A DNA stretch of 64,000 bases from assembly GCF_005747095.1 (NCBI RefSeq), contig NZ_SWLG01000001.1:558001-622000 (forward strand), in the 5' to 3' direction. The stretch's first letter is position 1. Every line of letters starts with the position of its first letter. Origin of the DNA: Exobacillus caeni. GTDB lineage: Bacteria > Bacillota > Bacilli > Bacillales > Guptibacillaceae. Below the pieces are notes generated by a model that saw only the letters and a list, made by a program, of their open reading frames with translations, made no database searches and had not been told where the DNA came from. This document shows, one piece after another, positions 17,220-26,024 of this stretch. Both the position numbers and the translations under genes were made by a program.

Positions 17220-18791
17220 ATGAAGATTAGGCATACAGAGGTCTTGATTATCGGCAGCGGCATCGCTGGATTAATGGTTGCAGAGCTTCTTTCTATGGAT
17301 AAGAATGTGACGATTTTCACAAAGTCAAAGATGGAAAACAGCAATTCTGCTCTGGCGCAGGGGGGCATAGCTTCGGTAACAACGGAGGATGATCACTGGT
17401 CGAACCATTTTTTTGATACGATTCGTGCAGGAGATTTTCATAACGTTGAGGCGGTAACGGAGCTGCTTATCAGAGAAGGTACGGAAATGGTGCAAAGGCT
17501 GATTGACCTTGGAGTGCCATTTGACAGGCATGCTGACGGAAGACTGGCGCTATGCAAAGAGGGAGCGCACAGCCATAACCGTATTCTTCATTCTGGCGGG
17601 GATGCAACAGGAAGAGCGATCATAGAAACATTGATCGAACGTGTGAAACAGTCTGCAGAAATTTTTGAGAATGAAATGGCTGTTGATCTGCTTGTAGCGG
17701 AAGGAAAATGCTTTGGAGCATGGTCTCTTGATGAAAATAGAGCAGAAGTAATCACCTTTGCTGACCATATTATTCTCGCCACGGGTGGAGCAGGAAAGTT
17801 ATACAGTATTACGTCTAATGATGCATCTATTACAGGAGACGGGATCGCCATGGCGTACCGGGCAGGAGCAGTGCTTTCCGATCTGGAATTCATGCAGTTT
17901 CATCCGACGATGCTCGCCGTTAATGGCCGGGGATTTGGATTGATATCAGAGGCAGTCCGCGGTGAAGGAGCGATTCTCGTCGATGAAGCAGGTACCCCCA
18001 TTATGAAAGGGATTCATGCGATGGAAGATCTTGCACCGAGAGATATTGTTTCAAGGGCGATATACGAGAGGATAAGAAAGAACGATGACGTGTATCTCGA
18101 TGTGTCGATGATTTCTCATTTTGAAGAGCGTTTTCCGACGATAACAAAGACGTGCAGGCGTAATGGCGTCGATCCTCAACAGGGCATTTTGCCAGTCCAG
18201 CCCGGGGCGCATTTCTTGATGGGCGGAGTGCAGACAAACAGGAACGGCCAGACTTCGATCGAAGGTTTGTACGCGATCGGTGAGGTAGCGAATACAGGGG
18301 TCCACGGCGCGAATCGGTTGGCAAGTAATTCCCTCCTTGAAGGAATCGTTTTTGCAAACCGGACTGCAGCAACAATCAAATCGAGCAAATGGAGATCGGT
18401 TCCGTCAAGATATGAGGAACGATTTTTATCCAAAAAAGTGCCTCACTTGCCTTCCGTGAAGGAAATTCAGCAAACGATGGATGTGCATGTAGGTATTGTG
18501 AGAAGCGGACCGGAACTTTCAAAGGCAGTCGACTGGTTCGAAACTTACCGTTCAGGCAACGAATATCAGGGGGCCATCACACATGAGACGGTCGTTCGCT
18601 GGAATATGATGACGGCAGGCTGGCTTATGGCTAGTTCCGCCATGATGAGAACAGAAAGCCGTGGCGGGCATTTCCGTGAAGACTATCCGGTTCGAAATGA
18701 TAAACAGTGGAAACAGAAACGAATTAAAAGAGGGAGAGAGTGGGATGAACCGATTACAGATCAAAAAAGATCTGCAGCAATTTTTTCTTGA
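17220..18791 (+). CDS. nadB: L-aspartate oxidase
   Basis: The 523-residue flavoprotein begins with the FAD-binding motif IIGSGIAGLMVAELL (residues 10-24) and carries the SNSALAQGGIA stretch. The catalytic region is APRDIVSRAIYERI near residue 275, and the second FAD motif GANRLASNSLLEG is near residue 364. It oxidises aspartate to iminoaspartate, the first step of de novo NAD synthesis. ATG 17220 follows GGGAGG. The 3' end overlaps nadC by 47 bases. Confidence 0.97.
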   Translation: MKIRHTEVLIIGSGIAGLMVAELLSMDKNVTIFTKSKMENSNSALAQGGIASVTTEDDHWSNHFFDTIRAGDFHNVEAVTELLIREGTEMVQRLIDLGVPFDRHADGRLALCKEGAHSHNRILHSGGDATGRAIIETLIERVKQSAEIFENEMAVDLLVAEGKCFGAWSLDENRAEVITFADHIILATGGAGKLYSITSNDASITGDGIAMAYRAGAVLSDLEFMQFHPTMLAVNGRGFGLISEAVRGEGAILVDEAGTPIMKGIHAMEDLAPRDIVSRAIYERIRKNDDVYLDVSMISHFEERFPTITKTCRRNGVDPQQGILPVQPGAHFLMGGVQTNRNGQTSIEGLYAIGEVANTGVHGANRLASNSLLEGIVFANRTAATIKSSKWRSVPSRYEERFLSKKVPHLPSVKEIQQTMDVHVGIVRSGPELSKAVDWFETYRSGNEYQGAITHETVVRWNMMTAGWLMASSAMMRTESRGGHFREDYPVRNDKQWKQKRIKRGREWDEPITDQKRSAAIFS

Positions 18792-19584
18792 AGATATCGG
18801 AATGAATGACCTATCGAGTAATTTGATTTTTTCTAACGATGAAGTCGGAACAGGGTTCTTTGTCGCAAAACAGGATGGCGTTCTATGCGGAGGACCGATT
18901 ATTGAAGAAGGCTATCGATTGCTTGATCCTTCCGTTGAAGTGAACCTGATTATGAGCGAAGGCGAATACGTAAAGGCAGGAGAAAAGATAGCAAAAGTAA
19001 AAGGCCCGATCGCCGTGCTTCTGAATGGAGAAAGAGTCATTTTAAACTTGATCCAGAGGATGTCCGGGATTGCTACGTTGACAAGAAAAGCTGTAGAAAC
19101 GCTAAACAGTGACCACACACGGATTTGCGATACGAGAAAGACAACCCCTGGATTGAGGATGTATGAAAAGTATGCAGTAAGATGCGGCGGAGGATTCAAC
19201 CACAGGTTCCGTTTAGATGATGGCGTGATGATCAAAGATAACCATATTGCGTATATGGGGAGCATCACGAAGGCTGTTTCATCTGCCAGGAAACAAACCG
19301 GGCATATGACGAAAATAGAAGTTGAAACAGAAAGTGCTGAACAGGTTCAAGAAGCGGTGGATGCTGGAGCAGATATTATTATGTTTGATAACAGGACACC
19401 CGAAGAAATCAAAGAGTTGATAGAGCTTGTACCACAGCAGATCATTACGGAGGCTTCGGGAGGCATCAACCTTGAAAACCTTGCGGGCTATCAGGATACA
19501 GGGGTGGATTATATTTCACTCGGTTGCCTGACTCATTCTGTGACTGGCCTGGATATCAGCTTTGTAATCGAGGAGGAGAACTAA
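18745..19584 (+). CDS. nadC: Nicotinate-nucleotide pyrophosphorylase (carboxylating)
   Basis: The 279-residue product has the quinolinate phosphoribosyltransferase motifs [11 protein letters not shown] near residue 127 and [20 protein letters not shown] near residues 147-166. It converts quinolinate and PRPP to nicotinate mononucleotide. ATG 18745 lies after GAGGGAGAGAG; the frame is open upstream, but that part is nadB coding sequence in another frame. It overlaps nadB and leaves one base before nadA. Confidence 0.97.
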   Translation: MNRLQIKKDLQQFFLEDIGMNDLSSNLIFSNDEVGTGFFVAKQDGVLCGGPIIEEGYRLLDPSVEVNLIMSEGEYVKAGEKIAKVKGPIAVLLNGERVILNLIQRMSGIATLTRKAVETLNSDHTRICDTRKTTPGLRMYEKYAVRCGGGFNHRFRLDDGVMIKDNHIAYMGSITKAVSSARKQTGHMTKIEVETESAEQVQEAVDAGADIIMFDNRTPEEIKELIELVPQQIITEASGGINLENLAGYQDTGVDYISLGCLTHSVTGLDISFVIEEEN

Positions 19585-19585
19585 G

Positions 19586-20689
19586 ATGAGCGTGTTAGAA
19601 ATGATCAAACAAACGCCATTGTTGCCGGAAAGATATAAAACATTGACTGTGGAAGAAATGGAAAACAGGGTCAGAGAAATAAAAAAGGAACTCGGTGACC
19701 GGCTCTATATCCCTGGCCACCACTATCAAAAAGATGAAGTGATCCAGTTTGCGGATGATACGGGAGATTCCCTGCAGCTCGCCCAGCTCGCAGCAAAGAA
19801 CAAACCAGCGGACTTTATCGTTTTTTGCGGTGTGCATTTTATGGCAGAGACAGCAGATATTTTGACAGATGACCATCAGATCGTTGTGTTGCCAGATATG
19901 AGAGCAGGATGTTCGATGGCAGACATGGCGAATATCCATCAAACGGAAAAGGCATGGAGCACGTTGCAATCAACGTTCGGAGATACTATTCTGCCTTTGA
20001 CCTATGTTAACTCAACTGCGAGCATCAAATCTTTTGTAGGAAAAAACGGCGGAGCAACAGTTACTTCTTCCAATGCAAAAAGGATGCTGGAATGGGCATT
20101 TAGGCAAAAAGAAAGAATTCTTTTCCTGCCTGACCAGCACCTCGGAAGAAACACTGCCTATGATCATGGAGTACCGCTTGAAAAGATGGCCGTTTGGGAT
20201 CCGATAAAAGAAAGGCTTGAATATGAAGGGGTCTATGAAGATGTGAAAGTTATTCTCTGGAAGGGTCATTGTTCTGTCCATGAGAAGTTCACCGTGCAAA
20301 ATATCGCGTATATCCGTTCAAAGGACCTGGAAACAAAAATAATCGTCCATCCGGAATGCACTCATGAGGTTGTCCAGCAGGCAGATTTTGCGGGTTCTAC
20401 AAAAAATATTATTGAAACGATCGAGGCTGCCCCTGCAGGAAGCAAATGGGCGATTGGTACAGAGATGAATCTTGTAAACAGAATAATAAAGACACATCCG
20501 GAACAGCAAATTGTTTCACTTAATCCAAACATGTGCCCTTGTTTAACCATGAATAGAATCGACCTTCCCCATTTATTGTGGTCGCTTGAAAATATAATGA
20601 ATGGTCAAGTGGGCAACCAGATCAAAGTGGATGAAGAAACATCCATATATGCCTCACATGCTCTTCAACGTATGCTGGAACGAGCATAA
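19586..20689 (+). CDS. nadA: Quinolinate synthase
   Basis: The 367-residue product matches the long Bacillus-type NadA. Candidate ligands for its oxygen-sensitive 4Fe-4S cluster are the cysteines in [12 protein letters not shown] (near 110), HPECTHEVV (near 230) and [13 protein letters not shown] (near 317-319). It condenses iminoaspartate with dihydroxyacetone phosphate to quinolinate. Its cluster probably depends on the desulfurase encoded across the divergent promoter. ATG 19586 has a GGAGGAG ribosome-binding site inside the nadC end. Confidence 0.97.
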   Translation: MSVLEMIKQTPLLPERYKTLTVEEMENRVREIKKELGDRLYIPGHHYQKDEVIQFADDTGDSLQLAQLAAKNKPADFIVFCGVHFMAETADILTDDHQIVVLPDMRAGCSMADMANIHQTEKAWSTLQSTFGDTILPLTYVNSTASIKSFVGKNGGATVTSSNAKRMLEWAFRQKERILFLPDQHLGRNTAYDHGVPLEKMAVWDPIKERLEYEGVYEDVKVILWKGHCSVHEKFTVQNIAYIRSKDLETKIIVHPECTHEVVQQADFAGSTKNIIETIEAAPAGSKWAIGTEMNLVNRIIKTHPEQQIVSLNPNMCPCLTMNRIDLPHLLWSLENIMNGQVGNQIKVDEETSIYASHALQRMLERA

Positions 20690-20692
20690 TCT

Positions 20693-20736
20693 GAAAAAAG
20701 TTGATTTTCTTTTTTATCAGGAAATCAACTTTTTTA
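20693..20736 (+). terminator. Terminator after nadA
   Basis: AAAAAGTTGATTT and AAATCAACTTTTTT form a long stem around a T-rich loop, ending in a T run. It closes the nad operon. Confidence 0.85.
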
Positions 20737-20887
20737 GATAATCCAAAACGGCTTTATAAAGGTAATAACTCCCTGCTTCCGTGCATAAATTTTCCTTGAG
20801 TACGTCTTGCAAAAAAATGAAAAGGTAGCAATCTGCCCAATTAGACATATAATGTACTGAATTTTGTACAGGAGGGAGTTTTTCAGC

Positions 20888-22825
20888 TTGAAAATTCATG
20901 TTGTTCAAAAGGGAGATACGCTCTGGAAGATCTCAAAGAAATATGGAGTAGATTTTGAAAAGCTAAAAGCTATGAATACCCAGTTAAGCGATCCGGATTT
21001 GATTATGCCAGGAATGAAAATTAAAATTCCTTCAGAAGGAGTTCCGGTCAAGAAAAAGGAAATGCCTTTCAAAAAAGAAGCTCCGATTAAAAAAGAGGCA
21101 CCTATTAAAAAAGAAGCACCAATCAAAAAAGAGATGCCTATGAAAGAAGAAGTTAAGGCAAAGGTGAAGATAAAGACAGAAATGAAGCAAAAAGAGGTAT
21201 TACCTAAAGCGATGCCTGAAAAAAAGGTAGCGCCGAAGGCAGTAAAGCCAAAGGCAGTAAAGCCAAAAGCGATAATTGAGAAAAAAGTTGCACCGAAGGC
21301 CGAGAAGCCGGTGGCGCCAAAAGCGGCAGAAAAGCCGTTTGCTCCGTTAAAGGAAAAAGAGATTGCAAGCGAATATCAAGAAGCGGGCCCGATGAATGTA
21401 CCGAACATGCCGAACATTGGCATGCCCAATTATGTAATGCCTGCCCAAAAGGAACCTAACTATATGCCGAATGTCGTGTCGCCGATGATGCAAAATAATT
21501 ATGCAAACAAATCGATGATGCCTCAAGTGATGGGGGAAATGGAAGATTCCAGTGATCTATATGGCCCACCTTCTTATCCCCAGGCGATGGCGGGTTATGG
21601 AAAAGACGGTTACCCGGGAGCAGTAGCAGGAGCGCAGTCCCCTTATTATGGAGGTAAGGATGGCTTTCCAGGAGCAGTAGCTGGCGCCCAAATGCCGAAT
21701 TATGGAATGCCGAATTATCCAGGAGAGGTAGCGGGAGCACAGATGCCGAATTACGGAATGCCCAATTATCCAGGAGAGGTAGCAGGAGCCATGGAAGCAC
21801 CTGCAGGAAAAGATATGGTAGCTGGAGCGAACTATGGAATGCCGAATTATCCTGGTGCAGTAGCGGGAGCACAGATGCCGAATTATGGAATGCCGAATTA
21901 TCCTGGTGCAGTAGCGGGAGCACAGATGCCGAATTATGGAATGCCCAATTATCCAGGAGAGGTAGCAGGAGCCATGGAGGCACCTGCAGGAAAAGATATG
22001 GTAGCTGGAGCGAACTATGGAATGCCGAATTATCCTGGTACAGTAGCGGGAGCACAGATGCCGAATTATGGAATGCCAGGTTATCCAGGAGCAGTAGCTG
22101 GAGCCCAATCACCATACTATGGCGGAAAAGATGGCTATCCTGGAGCTGTTGCAGGAATGATGGAATCACCGGAATCACTTGATTCTTCTTCGTATTATGG
22201 AGGGAAGGACGGTTATCCAGGCGCAGTAGCAGGAGCGCAGATGCCAAACTATGGAATGCCGAACTATCCGGGAGCAGTAGCAGGAGCACAGATGCCAAAC
22301 TATGGAATGCCGAACTATCCGGGAGCAGTAGCAGGAGCGCAGATGCCAAATTACGGGATGCCGAACTATCCAGGCGCAGTAGCAGGAGCGCAGATGCCAA
22401 ATTACGGGATGCCGAACTATCCGGGAGCAGTAGCAGGAGCGCAGATGCCAAATTACGGGATGCCGGAATATCCAGAAGCAGTAGCGGGGGCGCAATCCCC
22501 GTATTACGGCGGAAAGGATGGTTATCCAGAAGCATTAGCAGGAGCGCAGTATCCATACTATGGCGGAAAAGACGGGTATCGGGAAGCAGTCCCTGAAGTC
22601 CAAATGGCGAGTTATCAAATGGCCGAACCACAATACGGCATGCAGAATATGCAAGGTTATCCAGATATGGGAAGATACTATTACCAATCAGGAGATTGCG
22701 GCTGCGGTGGTAATGCTGTTTATTATTCAGCCCCTCAAGGTTATTATCCAACTTATCCAAATAACTATGCTCCGCAAATGTATGAGGAAACGGAACTTGA
22801 AAGCGATTATGCGGAGTCTCGATAA
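20888..22825 (+). CDS. safA: Spore coat morphogenetic protein SafA with greatly expanded repeats
   Basis: The 645-residue product begins MKIHVVQKGDTLWKISKKYG, an N-terminal LysM domain (residues 1-46) that directs SafA to the cortex-coat interface. A Lys/Pro/Glu-rich linker follows (about 50-165, PIKKEA and VKPKA repeats). A long Gly/Pro/Tyr/Met region (about 225-600) is built on a 17-residue unit near AVAGAQMPNYGMPNYPG, with AGAQMPNYGMP occurring ten times. B. subtilis SafA is 387 residues, so this is far longer. SafA is the inner-coat scaffold and its tyrosines are cross-linking targets. TTG 20888 is chosen from the GGAGGGAG just upstream. CATATAAT at 20846 resembles a sigma-E -10 box. Confidence 0.95.
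   Translation: MKIHVVQKGDTLWKISKKYGVDFEKLKAMNTQLSDPDLIMPGMKIKIPSEGVPVKKKEMPFKKEAPIKKEAPIKKEAPIKKEMPMKEEVKAKVKIKTEMKQKEVLPKAMPEKKVAPKAVKPKAVKPKAIIEKKVAPKAEKPVAPKAAEKPFAPLKEKEIASEYQEAGPMNVPNMPNIGMPNYVMPAQKEPNYMPNVVSPMMQNNYANKSMMPQVMGEMEDSSDLYGPPSYPQAMAGYGKDGYPGAVAGAQSPYYGGKDGFPGAVAGAQMPNYGMPNYPGEVAGAQMPNYGMPNYPGEVAGAMEAPAGKDMVAGANYGMPNYPGAVAGAQMPNYGMPNYPGAVAGAQMPNYGMPNYPGEVAGAMEAPAGKDMVAGANYGMPNYPGTVAGAQMPNYGMPGYPGAVAGAQSPYYGGKDGYPGAVAGMMESPESLDSSSYYGGKDGYPGAVAGAQMPNYGMPNYPGAVAGAQMPNYGMPNYPGAVAGAQMPNYGMPNYPGAVAGAQMPNYGMPNYPGAVAGAQMPNYGMPEYPEAVAGAQSPYYGGKDGYPEALAGAQYPYYGGKDGYREAVPEVQMASYQMAEPQYGMQNMQGYPDMGRYYYQSGDCGCGGNAVYYSAPQGYYPTYPNNYAPQMYEETELESDYAESR
21582..22560 (+). repeat. Tandem repeats inside safA (51-base unit and variants)
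   Basis: The coding sequence repeats a unit of 51 bases encoding MPNYPGAVAGAQMPNYG, singly and in longer blocks that include GKDGYPGAVAGAQSPYYGG and MEAPAGKDMVAGANYG variants. Adjacent copies are nearly identical at the base level, which points to recent slippage or unequal recombination. Copy number is probably strain-variable, and assembly errors here are possible. Confidence 0.9.
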
Positions 22826-23816
22826 TAAAGAATTGGAAAGAGGCGATTCGAACCAATTGGATCGTCTCTTTTTCCAGTATATTCAGGAAACAGGTTTAAT
22901 TATAGACTCCTGCCATGTTCTGAAGAAAAATGTTGTTAAACTTCAAACGGAACAGGGTCCAAAAGTGTTGAAAGGATTTAAAAATAAGGAAAAATTACAT
23001 GGCCAGTTGTTGTTGGGTTCGATTCTTGATGATCGAAATGAAAAAGTGGCTGCAAGCTTTGAACCTTTTCCTACAAAAGAATGGTTCTTTCATTATGATG
23101 GACTTTATTGGGCTTGCATGCCTGTTGAAGAAGGGACGCCTCTGGATTTTTCAAAAAGGGCAGATCGGCTATTGGGGCTCAGGCAAATAGCAAAATTTCA
23201 CAAGGAGACAGGGAATTTAACGAAAGATGTGGCACCATTAAAGCTGTTTCAATTGAACGAAAAATGGCTTCGAAGGTATAACCGCTTCCAGCTCTCGTTA
23301 AACCAGGCACCCATCCAAAAAGAATTTGTTCCTCTGGCCAGTTCTGTCCAGAGGTGGGGAGAGTGGATCCTTGAAAGAATAAATAGGAAATTTCTGCAGC
23401 ATTTGGAAGTGGAAGCACTGAACAACAGAAGCTTAATCCACGGAGATGTTGCGCACCATAATTTTTTGCGAAATAAGTTTGAAACTGTTTTGATCGACTT
23501 TGACCTTATTGCCTATGCACCGTTAGAATATGATTACTTGCAGTATATTAATCGCATTATGCCGTTTTTAAAATGGGATTTACAAGAAGTAAGGGACATA
23601 CCGATCCCTGGATTAAAACATTGCCTGCAAAATCCTGACTTATATTTACTGCTAGCATTTCCAACTGACTTTTTTCGGGAATGGCTTTTTTTAATGCGGA
23701 CAAATGAACAGAAATTGAACAACTATTTAGCATATGCAAGGCAAAAATTTCAAGAGAGGGAAAGGTTTTTCATTCAGGTCCAGAAAGCTTATTACAAGCG
23801 CATTACCTACAACTAA
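22809..23816 (+). CDS. CotS-like aminoglycoside-phosphotransferase-fold protein
   Basis: The 335-residue product has the APH/choline-kinase catalytic loop HGDVAHHNFL near residue 216 and the metal-binding IDFD motif near residue 232. An early KVLKGFK segment fits the ATP-lysine strand. This resembles the CotS/YutH family of spore-coat-associated kinase-like proteins. It overlaps the safA end by 17 bases, so it is probably expressed with safA in the mother cell. Its substrate is unknown. ATG 22809 has a poor ribosome-binding site; TTG 22857 behind GGAAAGAGG is an alternative start. The frame opens further upstream, but that part is safA sequence read in another frame. Confidence 0.8.
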   Translation: MRSLDNKELERGDSNQLDRLFFQYIQETGLIIDSCHVLKKNVVKLQTEQGPKVLKGFKNKEKLHGQLLLGSILDDRNEKVAASFEPFPTKEWFFHYDGLYWACMPVEEGTPLDFSKRADRLLGLRQIAKFHKETGNLTKDVAPLKLFQLNEKWLRRYNRFQLSLNQAPIQKEFVPLASSVQRWGEWILERINRKFLQHLEVEALNNRSLIHGDVAHHNFLRNKFETVLIDFDLIAYAPLEYDYLQYINRIMPFLKWDLQEVRDIPIPGLKHCLQNPDLYLLLAFPTDFFREWLFLMRTNEQKLNNYLAYARQKFQERERFFIQVQKAYYKRITYN

Positions 23817-23826
23817 CAGTTTAAAT

Positions 23827-23865
23827 AAAACCTCCTGGCACATCATAAAGATGAAAGGAGGTTTT
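23827..23865 (+). promoter_or_regulatory. Hairpin containing the coxA Shine-Dalgarno
   Basis: AAAACCTCCT (23827-23836) and AGGAGGTTTT (23856-23865) form a perfect ten-pair stem with a 19-base loop. The right arm is the ribosome-binding site of coxA, five bases from its ATG. It may terminate the kinase transcript, mask the coxA ribosome-binding site, or both. Confidence 0.6.
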
Positions 23866-23870
23866 AAAAA

Positions 23871-24497
23871 ATGAAAAAAACTTTTGCTGTATTATCAACT
23901 GCGTTAATTGCCAGCGGACTTGTTGGCTGTGGTGCAAATAATTACGACACGATGGACAGATATAATAACAATACCAGGCCAATCGGTTATTATTCCAACT
24001 ACAATGATAATGGTGATTACCGTGAGGGCCCTATCACTGATATGGTGGACCGCAATGAAAAGAATGGTGCGAACAAGCCAGATATGGCTCAAGTTGACCG
24101 CCGAAACGGTTTAAACGGCCCTGGATATATGAGGAATGATAGAGATTATTCCATGTATGATAACACGCTATCCAAGAGGTTGGCAGATCGCATTGAAAAG
24201 CTTAACAATGTTGAAGATGCCCGCGTTATCGTTTATGGCGATCAAATAATGGTCGGTGTTGATACTAACGACTCTAACCAGGCCGAAGTTGAAAAAGATG
24301 TACGCAGAGAAGTCGGCAAAGTTACAAAACAGAAAAACCTGACTGTCTCCACTGATAAGGACATATTTGGACGTATGGATAAAGTTGATAACCGCCTTCG
24401 TAACGGAGATGGATTCAACGAGGTTCAGGGAGATGTAAACGCGATTCTTACTGACATTGCTGATATTGCAAAGCGCCCATTCCAAAACAATAGATAA
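23871..24497 (+). CDS. coxA: YhcN/YlaJ family sporulation lipoprotein (CoxA-like)
   Basis: The 208-residue product begins with a lipoprotein signal peptide ending in a LVGC lipobox (cysteine near residue 20). An Asn/Asp/Tyr-rich linker follows, then a YhcN/YlaJ domain (about 95-195) with LADRIEKLNNVEDARVIVYG. In B. subtilis the gene downstream of safA, coxA (yrbB), encodes a spore cortex protein of this family. The gene name rests on that position and family match. Its ribosome-binding site is part of a hairpin. Confidence 0.85.
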   Translation: MKKTFAVLSTALIASGLVGCGANNYDTMDRYNNNTRPIGYYSNYNDNGDYREGPITDMVDRNEKNGANKPDMAQVDRRNGLNGPGYMRNDRDYSMYDNTLSKRLADRIEKLNNVEDARVIVYGDQIMVGVDTNDSNQAEVEKDVRREVGKVTKQKNLTVSTDKDIFGRMDKVDNRLRNGDGFNEVQGDVNAILTDIADIAKRPFQNNR

Positions 24498-24507
24498 CCG
24501 TTCAAAC

Positions 24508-24542
24508 TGGAGAACAGGCTTAAAGCCTGTTCTCCTTTCCTT
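24508..24542 (+). terminator. Terminator after coxA
   Basis: GAGAACAGGCTT and AAGCCTGTTCTC form a twelve-pair stem with almost no loop, followed by CTTTCCTTT. The T run is weak but the stem is strong. Confidence 0.75.
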
Positions 24543-24630
24543 TAACCGCCTTTCCAGCCATTTTGGATAAAAATCCCCTTTTATGGCGAAACTATCCATA
24601 TAAATGGTCACGGTTGGAAGAGGTGAAATT

Positions 24631-25197
24631 ATGTCAAAAAACAAAAAACAAGTCATGTTCTTTTTATGGACGGTAGGTTTGATGGGAGCGCTTTTGTTTT
24701 ATATGGTGCAGCACGACCGCAGTGCAGAGGCGGAGCGACAGTCCGAAGCCAGTATCAATGAAGAAGTTTCAAAAGAGGTTTTTGAAGTTACAGGACCAAA
24801 GACAATTGATGTAGTATTAAAAACGGAATATATTGATGGGACAGTGGAACAAGAAGTCATATCTGAAACTATTTGGTCAATGGAAGACTTTTGGGCAGAA
24901 TATAGCGATTGGCAATTGGTCGAACAGGATAAGGATAAAATGGTTTTTTACAAAAAAAGCAGGGACTTATCACCTGTATTAAAGGCTAATGGCTATTTTG
25001 GCGTAACAGAAAACGATGTATTATCTATCTTTGAAGGAAAACCGGAAGAAGAAAATGTGATCCAAACCTTCTTTCAAATAGACGTGGGAAAACTGGAGAG
25101 CAATTTAGAAAAACAAATAAAAATTGGCATCCCAATTCAATCAAGCGACCATTATGAAGAAGTGATGGCTTCTTTTCAAAAAGTAAAAATAAAATAA
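24631..25197 (+). CDS. bofC: BofC, inhibitor of the SpoIVB checkpoint protease
   Basis: The 188-residue product has an N-terminal membrane or signal segment (VMFFLWTVGLMGALLFYMV) and a soluble exported domain typical of BofC. BofC is made in the forespore and restrains SpoIVB, the signal that triggers SpoIVFB-dependent pro-sigma-K cleavage. ATG 24631 is preferred to the upstream open frame because GAGGTG lies six bases before it. Position between coxA and ruvA agrees with B. subtilis, though csbX, found there in B. subtilis, is absent. Confidence 0.92.
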   Translation: MSKNKKQVMFFLWTVGLMGALLFYMVQHDRSAEAERQSEASINEEVSKEVFEVTGPKTIDVVLKTEYIDGTVEQEVISETIWSMEDFWAEYSDWQLVEQDKDKMVFYKKSRDLSPVLKANGYFGVTENDVLSIFEGKPEEENVIQTFFQIDVGKLESNLEKQIKIGIPIQSSDHYEEVMASFQKVKIK

Positions 25198-25207
25198 CCA
25201 TTTTATG

Positions 25208-25237
25208 CCGCCAATTCATTTGGCGGTTTTTTTGTAC
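25208..25237 (+). terminator. Terminator after bofC
   Basis: CCGCCAA and TTGGCGG form a stem around a short loop, directly followed by seven T residues. Confidence 0.88.
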
Positions 25238-25411
25238 GGAAAAAATCAACATTTTTTGTCTGTTACAAAGAGAGCTGTGAAAGGATAAGGATGGTTTTTT
25301 AGAAAGACTATGGTAAAATGAAACATAGAAATACATGTTCGCATGTATGCAATACAAAAAAAGTATTTTTCATTAGCAAAGCAAAGTTGTCTTTAAGGAG
25401 CGGGAAGAGGT

Positions 25412-26011
25412 TTGATTGAGTTTGTAGTTGGCGAAATTGATTATATAGATACTGAATATATTGTAGTGGAATGCAACGGAATCGGATACCAGATTTACTG
25501 CGGGAACCCCTTTGAATACAGCAGGAGCAAGGGAACTTTAAAAGTCTTTACATATCAGCATGTTAGGGAAGACTTAATTGCACTGTACGGCTTTAAAAGC
25601 CGAGAAGAAAAAGCCCTGTTTACAAAACTGCTCAACGTGTCAGGGATTGGGCCTAAGGGTGCGCTTGCCATTCTCGCAAGCGGCGAGCACAAGCAGGTTG
25701 TATCGGCGATCGAAATGGAAGATGAAAAATTTCTTACAAAGTTTCCTGGTGTCGGGAAAAAAACAGCGAGGCAAATTATATTGGATTTAAAAGGAAAGTT
25801 AAAAGGGTTCGTTGGTCTGGACCAGACTGGCCTGTCTGCCGTTGAAGAGGAAGAAGAACAAGTTAGAGAATTAGATGAAGCGATTGAGGCACTTAAAGCA
25901 CTAGGATACTCAGAAAGAGAAATAAACAAAGTTGTACCAGGACTCAGAGAAGAAAACCTTACAACAGATCAATATATTAAAAAAGCCCTTCAACGCTTAT
26001 TACAGCAATAA
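25412..26011 (+). CDS. ruvA: Holliday junction branch migration protein RuvA
   Basis: The 199-residue product has the N-terminal OB domain ([20 protein letters not shown]). Helix-hairpin-helix motifs follow, in [13 protein letters not shown] near residue 77 and [17 protein letters not shown] near residue 112. A flexible linker leads to the C-terminal RuvB-contact domain. RuvA grips four-way junctions and loads RuvB. The start is TTG 25412 after GGGAAGAGG. ruvB begins 13 bases later. Confidence 0.97.
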   Translation: MIEFVVGEIDYIDTEYIVVECNGIGYQIYCGNPFEYSRSKGTLKVFTYQHVREDLIALYGFKSREEKALFTKLLNVSGIGPKGALAILASGEHKQVVSAIEMEDEKFLTKFPGVGKKTARQIILDLKGKLKGFVGLDQTGLSAVEEEEEQVRELDEAIEALKALGYSEREINKVVPGLREENLTTDQYIKKALQRLLQQ

Positions 26012-26024
26012 GGGGAGAGTTTAA

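Noticed and set aside
21582-22560. Regularly spaced repeats that might suggest a CRISPR array
   Set aside because: The repeats are in frame inside safA with no unique spacers, no leader and no cas genes nearby.
22560-22808. Upstream extension of the kinase-like frame
   Set aside because: It lies entirely within safA in another frame and the product is low-complexity without a start signal.
21456-22856. Long open frame (466 codons) on the minus strand opposite safA, and two shorter ones
   Set aside because: It is an artefact of the repetitive safA coding sequence, with a Leu/Ser-rich product showing the same repeats read backwards. There is no ribosome-binding site or homologous domain.
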